DNA of 64,000 bases from contig NZ_ML675588.1 of assembly GCF_007826885.1 (NCBI RefSeq), positions 5,762 through 69,761 of the forward strand, written 5' to 3'. The position numbers and the translations under genes are program-made. Each line of letters starts with the position of its first letter. Position 1 is the stretch's first letter. Of this stretch, positions 18,518-26,397 are shown piece by piece. The DNA is from Candidatus Nitrosocosmicus arcticus (lineage in GTDB: Archaea; Thermoproteota; Nitrososphaeria; Nitrososphaerales; Nitrososphaeraceae). The notes beneath the pieces were generated by a model, which was not told where the DNA came from, made no database searches, and was given only the letters and a program-made list of their open reading frames with translations.

Positions 18518-20617
18518 ATGGGTTCTTCTATTCTCTCCCCACGTTCTATTGCGGTAATAGGTGCTACAGACAAAGTGGGAAGTGTAGGTCATGCAATAAC
18601 TTCAAATATTATTAAAGATTTCAAGGGATTAGTTTTTCCTATAAATCCGACCAAAGATTTCGTCCTAGGTGTAAAAACATTCAAAAGTGTAATGGATGTT
18701 CCCCATGAAGTTGAGTTGGCTGTTATAGTAACGAAGAACACAATTGTTCCAAAGATACTGGAAGAATGTGGAATAAAGAAGGTAGGAGGGGTAATTATAA
18801 TCACCGCAGGTTTCAAAGAAACTGGTAAGGAGGGAATAAAACTTGAGGATGAAGTAAGAACTATTGCTCAAAGATATGGTATTAGAGTAATAGGACCAAA
18901 TTGCCTTGGGGTCATGAATTTAGATCCTGATGTGATGATGAATGCCACATTTCTTAAAAGAATCCCGAAGCCCGGAAACATTGCACTGGTATCTCAAAGC
19001 GGCGCGATATGTGCTGCCTTGGTGGAGGATGCAAGTGCAAAAGATCTCGGCTTTTCTGCGGTAGTCAGTATGGGAAACAAAATGGATCAAACTGAGGTTG
19101 AGATACTTGAAATACTGTCTTCGCATCAGCAGACCAAGGTTATAGTGATGTATCTTGAAGACATGCGAGATGGTCACAAATTTATTAACATTTGTAAGCA
19201 AATAACAAAACACAATAGTATCAAAAAACCTGTTTTAGTCTTAAAATCTGGTCGCAGTGCACGCGGTGCAAAAGCTGCAATGTCACATACAGGTGCGCTG
19301 ATGGGTTCAGATGTGGTCTATGATACGGTACTAAGACAGGCAGGTGCAATACGAGTTGATACCATGGAGGAATTGTTTGATTACGCAGCGGCTTTTGCCA
19401 AACAACCGATGCTATCCAAAGGAGACCTACTAATAATTTCTAATGCAGGAGGTCCTGCTATAATCTCTACCGACATATGCGAAAAATTTGGTTTAAGAAT
19501 GGCTGATATTTCAGATATACGACCAAGGATAGATGCATTGATACCGCCTTGGGGCAGTTCCCGAAATCCAGTAGATATAGTAGGCGACGCGGACCATGAA
19601 CGCTTTAAAAATGTCCTTGATGTTGTTCTTGCTCATCCAAATGTAGGTTCTGTGGTAACAATGTGTACGCCTTCTGCGACCCTTGACTATGACAAGCTTG
19701 CCGAGGTAATTGTTGCAATGTCAAAAAAATATGACAAGACGATGATCGCAAGTCTAATGGGACAAGACGAAGGCCTTAGAAATAAACAGATTCTGGCCAA
19801 TGGATGCATCCCTTATTACAATTACTCCGAAGAAGCAATAAGATCACTCAATGCAGTATTGCAATTTGCCGAATGGTTGAAGCTCCCGGAAGGTGTTATT
19901 GCGAATTATGATGCGAACAAAAATGAGGTTCAGGAATTGTTAAGAAGAGTAAAAGATGAGGGACGATCTACTCTCCTTCAAGAGGAAGGAATGGAAGTTT
20001 TGAACTATTATGGTCTTCCAATTCCACTAGGCAAAATTGCCAAAACTGAAGATGAGGCTGAAATGATTGCAAAGGAACTAGGATATCCAGTAGTAATGAA
20101 AATATCTTCACCACAAATGTCGCACAAATCTGATGCAGGTGGAGTAAGAGTAAATATCAAAAACGGAGAAGAAGCAAGAGATGCCTTTGTACAGATAACT
20201 AAGAATGTCAAGCTATCTAACCCTGACGCTGAAATCAGTGGGATTCTTGTGCAGGAGATGGTCATGGGTGGTAAGGAGATGATAATTGGTTCCAAGCAAG
20301 AGCCTGGCTTTGGAGCTGTGTTGATGTTTGGAATGGGTGGCATTTATGTCCAATTTCTAGGAGATATGGTGTTCAGGGTCGCACCAGTTACGGATATGGA
20401 AACATCCCGCATGATAAACTCAATTAGGACAAGTCAAATTCTCCATGGGGTACGTGGTGAGAAACCATACGATACAAAGAAGTTGGCAGAATGCATACAA
20501 AGAATATCACAGCTTGTTACAGATTTTCCTCAAATCAAGGAACTTGACTTGAATCCTACTGTAGTTTTTGAGGAGGGTAAGGGATGCAAGGTAGTAGATG
20601 TTAGGATGGGTCTTTAG
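18518..20617 (+). CDS. ADP-forming acyl-CoA synthetase (fused alpha-beta)
   Basis: These enzymes make an acyl-CoA from acid, CoA and ATP, releasing ADP and phosphate through a phosphohistidine. The 699-residue protein has the fused order. It starts with a CoA-binding domain (SIAVIGATDKVGSVG), then a CoA-ligase domain with LVSQSGAICAAL and MSHTGALMGSD; His257 there matches the phosphorylated His of the family. The last part is an ATP-grasp domain (about 470-699; YPVVMKISSPQMSHKSDAGGV, ILVQEMVMGGKEMIIG). Thaumarchaea use such enzymes for 3-hydroxypropionate and 4-hydroxybutyrate activation in CO2 fixation. Which of these, or acetate, is the substrate cannot be told from sequence. The ATG at 18518 is well placed. 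Confidence 0.88.
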   Translation: MGSSILSPRSIAVIGATDKVGSVGHAITSNIIKDFKGLVFPINPTKDFVLGVKTFKSVMDVPHEVELAVIVTKNTIVPKILEECGIKKVGGVIIITAGFKETGKEGIKLEDEVRTIAQRYGIRVIGPNCLGVMNLDPDVMMNATFLKRIPKPGNIALVSQSGAICAALVEDASAKDLGFSAVVSMGNKMDQTEVEILEILSSHQQTKVIVMYLEDMRDGHKFINICKQITKHNSIKKPVLVLKSGRSARGAKAAMSHTGALMGSDVVYDTVLRQAGAIRVDTMEELFDYAAAFAKQPMLSKGDLLIISNAGGPAIISTDICEKFGLRMADISDIRPRIDALIPPWGSSRNPVDIVGDADHERFKNVLDVVLAHPNVGSVVTMCTPSATLDYDKLAEVIVAMSKKYDKTMIASLMGQDEGLRNKQILANGCIPYYNYSEEAIRSLNAVLQFAEWLKLPEGVIANYDANKNEVQELLRRVKDEGRSTLLQEEGMEVLNYYGLPIPLGKIAKTEDEAEMIAKELGYPVVMKISSPQMSHKSDAGGVRVNIKNGEEARDAFVQITKNVKLSNPDAEISGILVQEMVMGGKEMIIGSKQEPGFGAVLMFGMGGIYVQFLGDMVFRVAPVTDMETSRMINSIRTSQILHGVRGEKPYDTKKLAECIQRISQLVTDFPQIKELDLNPTVVFEEGKGCKVVDVRMGL

Positions 20618-21203
20618 TTACCGAATAATCATTTATTACTGTATTTACATATTTGGAATTAATGCTCTGCTCACTAATTGATTTTTCCCTCGTTTCTTAA
20701 TAATAGAATTATCATGACTACTATGGTAGCAATCCTGGGAATAGGAATAACTAACAGAAAGTGTTTTCTGAAAGCCTACAAGCAATATAATCCATATTAA
20801 CAGATATTGATAGAGATACCAAAACATACAATATCGTAATTAAAAGGTTTGCCCTTTGTAATCGTTAGCGATCTCACATTAATATTGTGTTTGACTAAAC
20901 ACTGAATGATCATGTTTATATAGTTTATAACGTCAGTCCGAAAATATCCGAATTACTATAAAAGCTAAACTATTTTTTATTTAGTAAGGTAGAGGTGGAA
21001 ATGAAATTGATTTTCTTTAGTAAAGTGGTACGGTATTGTAACATGAGCACAAATGAGAAAACTATAAAGTTCAGTAAATATTTATATTATCAGTTCCACC
21101 CAGTTTAAACAACTAGATTATTACATATTGGACTATGTAATAATCCGAGACATTCTTGAATCAATTTATTTGAATAAGTTTAGAAAGAAGTATCCAAGAG
21201 CAA
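20618..21203. other. Spacer without recognised gene
   Basis: About 590 AT-rich bases between the acyl-CoA synthetase and the Usp gene. Short frames exist, but none carries a motif or plausible leader. Nothing recognised apart from the promoter element listed just after it. Confidence 0.5.
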
Positions 21204-21213
21204 GAATATAAAC
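21204..21213 (+). promoter_or_regulatory. TATA-box-like element upstream of usp
   Basis: GAATATAAAC lies 23-32 bases before the ATG at 21236, the spacing of an archaeal TATA box for a leaderless message. Confidence 0.5.
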
Positions 21214-21235
21214 ATCCGTTTTTATTTCATATTAT

Positions 21236-21754
21236 ATGAAAATTTTGGCATTAGTTGACGGTTCTGAGCATTCATTAAAGGCATTAGACTATTTGATACA
21301 ACTACTGAACCAGTTTGGTTCAAGTCAAAATACATCTAAGAATAATACTAAAAATAATCCCGAAATAATAATCCTGAATGTGTTACCAACCTTTCATACA
21401 CCATCCGGAATTAAAACCGAAATCAAGTCTATCAAAGACAATAAAAGTATTTCATTGGATGAATATACTAATAAAGTGAAAGAAACGATAAAAACGGAAT
21501 GGATTAAAAATCTTGAAGAGCTCAAAACAAAATATGAGAAAACAGGATTTCGTACAAGAACAAAAATACTTAAGGGAAGTCATTCTAGTCGCTATATTGC
21601 TTACAGTATAATCAAATTTGTAGATGACCAACGGGTGGATCTTATAGTTTTAGGGAGTGTCGGTTTAGGAGGGATCTCTAAAAATAGAGCACTTGGTAGC
21701 GTCACTAGAAATCTAGCAGAAATATCTACGTGTCCCGTTTTAATCGTGCCTTGA
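21236..21754 (+). CDS. Universal stress protein (UspA family)
   Basis: Small alpha/beta nucleotide-binding protein of the Usp family. The 172 residues open with MKILALVDGSEHSLKAL (the typical first strand and Asp) and close with the ATP-binding pattern GSVGLGGISKNRALGSVTRNLA followed by CPVLIVP. This indicates the ATP-binding subtype. A Lys/Asn-rich insert (about residues 35-45) and a long charged helix in the middle make it slightly longer than usual. It stands alone. The role is likely a stress-response regulator; the specific partner is unknown. Confidence 0.9.
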   Translation: MKILALVDGSEHSLKALDYLIQLLNQFGSSQNTSKNNTKNNPEIIILNVLPTFHTPSGIKTEIKSIKDNKSISLDEYTNKVKETIKTEWIKNLEELKTKYEKTGFRTRTKILKGSHSSRYIAYSIIKFVDDQRVDLIVLGSVGLGGISKNRALGSVTRNLAEISTCPVLIVP

Positions 21755-21845
21755 TGAAAAAATAATCCTTTTTTTTGTACAAATCAATTATTGTGATTGG
21801 CTAAATCTAACGATTAGTTTAGTTTAACTTAGATTGTACATGTTT

Positions 21846-22043
21846 TTAGAAAATTTCTAAATCTCTTATTATTCTCATTGCTGATTTACTGAAGAGCCTT
21901 TTATCCATTTCTTTCATTTTTTTACCCATTTGTGGTCTAGATTCTATTTTCGATAGATTATCTTTGTCGATATCAGCACCCGGTGCAGTTTCTACCAAAA
22001 CTAATTCGATTTGGATAGAATACTTAATCCTAGATGATGTGGG
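21846..22043 (-). pseudogene. Orphan C-terminal gene fragment
   Basis: A minus-strand frame reads ELVLVETAPGADIDKDN and then a charged helical tail RPQMGKKMKEMDKRLF ending in RDLEIF and a stop at 21846. Composition looks coding. Upstream the frame meets a stop at about 22044 with no good start codon, so this appears to be the tail of a lost gene. The family is not recognised. It lies beside two other damaged genes. Confidence 0.35.
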
Positions 22044-22769
22044 TTATTTTTGGGGAAACGGTATACATTGATAGACCAGTAAGAGGAACCAGGATATTTG
22101 TGAATGTTGTTCATATCAATGCTCCAATAGAGGGCAATTTTTTTGTAGCGGGCGGGAAATTACGGTAAATTCTGATGTTTCAGGAAAATTGTGGCTGCTG
22201 GAGGACTGATAGATTTGAAAGGTAAAACAACAAATGCAATATTAGCAGCTGATAACATAAAAATCGATCCAACATCAGTCATTACTACGTTGCAGGTGTC
22301 GTAGTATTTAGTATTTTGGGTTTCATACTCATCAAGTTATTACCAACTCAGTTTAATGGGGGTTAGATTGGTTATGGGCAGGTCCATCATAAAAAACCTC
22401 TAGTAGGATTTCTACTAATTATTTTGTTCGTGGTTATAATAGTACTATCAGCCGTAATAGTAGTGGGACTGCAGTTTCGGCTTTTGGATTATTGATTCTT
22501 CTTATAGAATTGATCCTTTCATCTTTAATGGTATCATTTGCAATCGGAAAAAAATCCTAAAGTTACTTGGACGAACTTCGTCGACAACAATCAATAATAT
22601 ATCTTCTTTCTTAATCGGATTCGTAATACTCAATCTTTTATACGTAGTGCCTAGTCCATTTTTTGGCCAAATAGCGCAAGTAATAGTGGTGAGTCTTGGA
22701 TTTGGTTCGATTTATTACACTGTTCGCCTGAATCGATCTTCCCTGCCTAATAATCAGTTGATGAAATGA
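22037..22769 (+). pseudogene. Broken polymer-forming (bactofilin-like) membrane protein gene
   Basis: Frame pieces joined across shifts give a beta-solenoid start (GETVYIDRPVRGTRIFVNVV, then INAPIEGNFFVAGGE, SDVSGKIVAAGGLIDLKGKT) typical of polymer-forming bactofilin-like domains. Hydrophobic helices follow (FLLIILFVVIIVLSAVIVVG, ILLIELILSSLMVSFAIG, FLIGFVILNLLYVVPSPFFG). The end is RLNRSSLPNNQLMK and a stop at 22769. One missing G after GCGGGCGGG (about 22152) and one missing A in GGAAAATTG (about 22187) restore the first part; more shifts follow near 22300-22460. The intact protein would have exported repeats plus C-terminal membrane helices. Confidence 0.6.
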
Positions 22770-23234
22770 ATGTCGTAATTTAGATCTTCATGTCTAAAAA
22801 GTTGATATCATAAGTCGTCTGATATATGATGAAAGCAATAGTAATGAATCAAGAATCAGAAAAAAGCTAATTAAATTCGATTACCGGTCCGAAGTGGTAA
22901 AACTAAACAGTTAGAAATTCTTTGCCAAACTACAATAGTTTAAACAATTCATTGGGGACTTGATAAGTTTTATTTTATGTAATAGCAGTAGTAGTCCAAC
23001 GATTTGATATTATCATTAATCATTATATTTTTCATAACAACTGGTAAAGTAAGTTTAGTTTAATAAATTTCCTCTATACCTATTTTTATTTACTTTAAAA
23101 CTACCAAAGCCAAGATGTAAACCCTTGTTAACATGAACTGGATTATTAAATCCTGATAACTATCGCAGTTGGTCATACATAGGCTAAGTTATTACGTCTA
23201 TTTGACTGTCACTGTAATTTGTGCATGAAACTGA
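22770..23234. other. Spacer within damaged region
   Basis: About 465 AT-rich bases between the two broken genes. I see no convincing reading frame, RNA or repeat. Confidence 0.45.
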
Positions 23235-23757
23235 ATAATATATAACATATGGAGAATAGATGAAATAGTATTGAATTGGTCCATTGAAGATTTTGTATAT
23301 GGCGCTATTGATGGAGCTGTTACAACTTTTGCAGTTGTAGCAGGTATTGTAGGGGGCATCACTTTCTCCATCAGTTGTTCTGATTTTAGGGTTTGTAAAC
23401 TTGTTTGCCGATGGTTTTGCAATGGCGATAGGTAATTATCTATCTGCAAAATCGAAAATTGAGTACATTGAAAGAGAACGAAAAAGAGATTGAAGGTTTA
23501 ACCCAACAAAAGATCGACGAGATCACAAACATTTATTCTGAAAAAGGGTTTGAGAATGAATTATTAAAAGATGTCGTAAATGTTATTACATCAAAAGAAA
23601 GGATTGGGTAGATATTTTAATAAAGGAAAAGATAGGCTCAGCAGACATCAAAAATCAAAATCCCCTTTCTAAAGCCATTACAACATTTACTGCTTTTAGC
23701 TTGGTTGGGCTAATACCCCTTATTCCTTTCCTCCTCGTGTTTAGTTTTTCATCATAA
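23235..23757 (+). pseudogene. Broken VIT1/CCC1-family iron/manganese transporter gene
   Basis: Joined frame pieces read DFVYGAIDGAVTTFAVVAGI, then LSPSVVLILGFVNLFADGFA and AIGNYLSAKSKIEYIERER. Next come a cytoplasmic metal-binding-style helix pair (EIEGLTQQKIDEITNIY) and a last helix pair ending GLIPLIPFLLVFSFSS with a stop at 23757. This order is that of VIT1/CCC1 vacuolar-type Fe/Mn exporters. Three shifts break it: an extra G in GTAGGGGGC (about 23350), an extra A in CGAAAAAGAG (about 23480), and extra bases near AAAGGATTGGG (about 23605). If intact it would move Fe2+ or Mn2+ across the membrane. Confidence 0.7.
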
Positions 23758-23977
23758 TAATCTGAGTAAATATTCAATCTACAAAAATGTAAGAAATCTA
23801 GAGTACCTATAAAAGCCTTGCCAGGTTTTTTGTGATCGCATTTTTTATAGATTCCTTACCAAGTATGATTCCCAATACGTTTTTACAGTTAGTAATTATT
23901 CAAAACTTGCCTTTTCTGACCTTGATTCTGGAGGAAAAATTACCATGTGCTTAATTTTGATTAATAGATTTTAACTA

Positions 23978-24919
23978 TTAATCAAAACTAAAGTCTATCC
24001 CACTGTCTCTTATGGTGTCTTCTACAGAGTCCATTATACTGCCACCGTCATTATCATTGTCGTCACTATTGCTATCATCATTTCTATTGCTGTCGTCACT
24101 ATTGCTATCATCATTTCTATTGCTGTCGTCACTATTGCTATCCTCCTCAATTTCCTCCTCATTATTAGTGGTGGTAACATCTGTAGCATCATCAGTTGTT
24201 GGGACGTCTGTAGTATCAGTAGATGTAGCTGCACTAACCTGTCCTGGACTGCTTCCTGCTATCTTGCAACAGATTGGACCATTTCCTGTATCTTGGTTAA
24301 ATTGTTGAATTTGTGCAAAAGGCTGTAATCCACCTGCAACCTGACTCATATTACCGCCATTAGCTGTTGAATTTGAAGACTCTAACATCATGGTATAGCT
24401 AGATAACTGTGCTTGTGTAAAGTTAGTAGCTGTGATATTTACTGAATAATAGGCTTGTAATGTTTGAGGACCATCTAAACAAAGGATTTTGGATGTTATT
24501 TTGTTGTTTCCTTCATTGATGTTTGTATAATTATTTGATACTGTGTATTGCCAGTTAGAATAATCATTGGCTCCTTGAATGCCTGTAGGATTAACATTCT
24601 GATATGGCTTTACGTTATTTATGATAACAGAAACATCACAATCTGATGTTGCATTATCCTTTGAAACTCCTTGAATTACAAGTGAACTGTTTGAATTTAA
24701 TGGGACTAGATTTCCTTTATCTGGGGAAATTATCTTTACTCCGCCTGTAAGCTTTGTAATATTTGACACTGTGTCAGAAGAAGCAATGGGAACAGAAGTG
24801 TTTGTACTTGCCGAAGTATTTTGCTGTGCTAATACTTGGACGTTTGCATTATAATTGATGTTAGATAGTAATAATACTATCAATAGTCCTGAAAAAATAA
24901 TACCAAGCCTTTTTATCAT
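23978..24919 (-). CDS. Exported protein with Asp/Ser/Asn repeat tail
   Basis: The 313-residue product has a clear signal peptide (KRLGIIFSGLLIVLLLSNI) ending near VLAQQN. The mature region is Ser/Thr/Asn-rich with many N-x-S/T sequons. It contains an Ig-like stretch (GGVKIISPDKGNLVPLNSNSSL and a WQYTV block) with a Cys pair (SDCDVS, ILCLDG), and a further CC near PICCKIAG. The C-terminal 70 residues are acidic low complexity built on NDDSNSDDSNR units, encoded by a 33-base tandem repeat. Likely a surface protein with a cation-binding or spacer tail. The family name is unknown to me. Confidence 0.7.
   Translation of the reverse strand: MIKRLGIIFSGLLIVLLLSNINYNANVQVLAQQNTSASTNTSVPIASSDTVSNITKLTGGVKIISPDKGNLVPLNSNSSLVIQGVSKDNATSDCDVSVIINNVKPYQNVNPTGIQGANDYSNWQYTVSNNYTNINEGNNKITSKILCLDGPQTLQAYYSVNITATNFTQAQLSSYTMMLESSNSTANGGNMSQVAGGLQPFAQIQQFNQDTGNGPICCKIAGSSPGQVSAATSTDTTDVPTTDDATDVTTTNNEEEIEEDSNSDDSNRNDDSNSDDSNRNDDSNSDDNDNDGGSIMDSVEDTIRDSGIDFSFD
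24058..24142. repeat. 33-bp tandem repeat, about 2.6 copies
   Basis: Two identical 33-base units (24058-24090 and 24091-24123) and a partial third to about 24142 encode the DDSNSDDSNRN repeats of the exported protein. The exact identity of the units suggests recent expansion by slippage or recombination. Confidence 0.8.
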
Positions 24920-24935
24920 GTTTAATTTTGATACT

Positions 24936-24949
24936 TATATATATATTAA
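24936..24949 (-). promoter_or_regulatory. TATA-box-like element for the repeat-tailed exported protein
   Basis: On the minus strand TTAATATATATATA lies about 17-30 bases upstream of the ATG at 24919. This fits an archaeal TATA box and a short or absent leader. Confidence 0.45.
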
Positions 24950-25098
24950 AGTTTGAATAGATTTTTCTATATGATAAACTAGTGATGTGTTCTTATGAAA
25001 GTGAGTTTCTCTCCTTTCTCCACACACACGAGTGACCTGTTCATTTTTTTAACTGAATAGACCATAAACTTTAACAATTCCGAAATAACATTATCGAC

Positions 25099-25281
25099 GT
25101 GGAAGAAAATACTGACAGAAATCAAAAAAGTCTGCTTACATTCTCAAACATCCAATACTTGGTCGAGGGTTTAGACGTATTACTTCATACAAATCTAGAT
25201 GGTGATAAAAGGACAAAAGTAATCAAATTAAGGGACGATCTTACAGATTACATCAATAATTTCTTCAATGAATATTCTTAG
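25099..25281 (+). CDS. Small helical protein of unknown function
   Basis: A 60-residue product starting at GTG 25099. It is charged and probably all-helical: an N-terminal polar tail, then FSNIQYLVEGLDVLLHTN and TKVIKLRDDLTDYINNFFNE. Composition and codon use look coding, and it precedes the AK6-SmAP3-TGT run on the same strand by 68 bases. No family recognised. Confidence 0.5.
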   Translation: MEENTDRNQKSLLTFSNIQYLVEGLDVLLHTNLDGDKRTKVIKLRDDLTDYINNFFNEYS

Positions 25282-25349
25282 AATGTTGTTTAATTCATCC
25301 TTTAGATAATGAGAAAATTTTAAGAATATGAGATAATGGTAATTGTATC

Positions 25350-25925
25350 TTGAAAATAATACTTTCTGGAACACCTGGTGTTGGCAAACATACCGTCGCT
25401 GCTATACTCTCATCTTTGTTTGATAAAGTACCAATTGTTGATATAAATAAGATAATTTTATCTGAAAATCTTTTGATTTCTTCCCAAAGAGGAAATCATG
25501 ATGTAGATATTCAAAAGTCATTTGATTTTTTGACTTTGATGCTTTCTAAAAAAGAATATCAGGATAGTATCATCGTTGGGCATCTTGCACCTTATGTAGT
25601 AGATCCGCTGTTAGTAGACCTTGCAGTAATATTAAGAAGGTCTCCATACGAATTAAGAAAAATATATGAAGACAGATTATATTCACAAACTAAAATTAGT
25701 GACAATATGGTTGCTGAGATCTTGGGCATAATATCTTATGATGCATTAAAAAACTTTGAATTTTCTAAGCTTTCTGAATTGGAGATCGCAACTGGTGTTT
25801 TACCATCCTTATCTGCTCAAAAGATTGTCAATATGTATATGGATAAGAAGCAAAGATCTTTTGGAAACATCGATTGGTTGCCACTCATTCAAAATGATCC
25901 GAATATGTTGAAATTTTTGAAATAA
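25350..25925 (+). CDS. AK6/Fap7-like adenylate kinase family protein
   Basis: Archaeal AK6-type kinases are small P-loop proteins related to Fap7, which takes part in small-subunit rRNA maturation. The 191-residue frame starts at TTG 25350 with KIILSGTPGVGKHTVAAIL. The P-loop is GTPGVGKHT (residues 7-15), where the usual Ser/Thr after Lys13 is His14. An AK6-style middle (HLAPYVVDPLLVDLAVILRRSPYEL) and a lid region (KIYEDRLYSQTKISDNMVAEIL) follow. A few later residues contact nucleotide in the family; I cannot check them here. It is followed by the SmAP3 and tgtA genes, consistent with an RNA-processing role. Confidence 0.75.
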   Translation: MKIILSGTPGVGKHTVAAILSSLFDKVPIVDINKIILSENLLISSQRGNHDVDIQKSFDFLTLMLSKKEYQDSIIVGHLAPYVVDPLLVDLAVILRRSPYELRKIYEDRLYSQTKISDNMVAEILGIISYDALKNFEFSKLSELEIATGVLPSLSAQKIVNMYMDKKQRSFGNIDWLPLIQNDPNMLKFLK

Positions 25926-25944
25926 CTCTAGACTGAACTAACTT

Positions 25945-25956
25945 CATATATATATA
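25945..25956 (+). promoter_or_regulatory. TATA-box-like element upstream of the Sm-like gene
   Basis: CATATATATATA lies 26-37 bases before the ATG at 25982. This is the usual position of an archaeal TATA box with a start at or very near the first codon. It implies that the Sm-like and tgtA genes can be transcribed without the upstream kinase gene. Confidence 0.55.
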
Positions 25957-25981
25957 CCTTAAGACATTATCCTCTTGGATT

Positions 25982-26395
25982 ATGGCTGCTTTAATTTCAA
26001 GAAGATTTGCTGAAGAAAGTGTACAATTTTTAGGAAAAAAGGTTTCAATTGAGACTTCCGACAATAAAACTTATTCTGGTATTTTGACTGGTTTAAATGA
26101 AAAATTTGATTTAATATTGGACCATGTAGACTCTCAACAAATCCAAAAACTAATGATAAACGGTTTATTCGTAAAAGAGGTAAAGCTCTTAGAGAAGCCA
26201 TTTGATTTGAAAGCTCTTTCTGAAAGATTGTCAAGAGTATTCCCTGGATTAGTAAAGATTCGAGAGGATGTAGGCGCAATCATTGTGATGGATAAAATCA
26301 AAGTGACCGAATCTGGAATCGAAGAAGGATCTGGTTTGTCTGCTTCACGTGTAAAAGCTATATACGATGAATTCCTTAGGGAGTCAAAGAATTAA
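25982..26395 (+). CDS. Sm-like RNA-binding protein of SmAP3 type
   Basis: Residues 1-70 form an Sm fold: FLGKKVSIETSDNKTYSGILTGLNEKFDLILDHV is the Sm1 motif region and MINGLFVKEVKLL the Sm2-like strand pair. The C-terminal 65 residues (about 72-137) form an extra alpha/beta domain ending GLSASRVKAIYDEFLRES, as in archaeal SmAP3. Such proteins assemble into rings that bind U-rich RNA. The Sm2 motif differs from the classic IRGxN pattern (MINGLF), as is usual for the SmAP3 branch. The tgtA start follows the stop by 2 bases. Confidence 0.8.
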   Translation: MAALISRRFAEESVQFLGKKVSIETSDNKTYSGILTGLNEKFDLILDHVDSQQIQKLMINGLFVKEVKLLEKPFDLKALSERLSRVFPGLVKIREDVGAIIVMDKIKVTESGIEEGSGLSASRVKAIYDEFLRESKN

Positions 26396-26397
26396 TC

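Noticed and set aside
22770-23234. Additional decayed gene between the two broken genes
   Set aside because: No frame piece with family-like sequence could be assembled.
24012-24308. Plus-strand Ser/Leu-rich frame opposite the repeat-tailed exported protein
   Set aside because: It is the antisense of the 33-bp repeat region; low complexity mirrors the real gene on the other strand.
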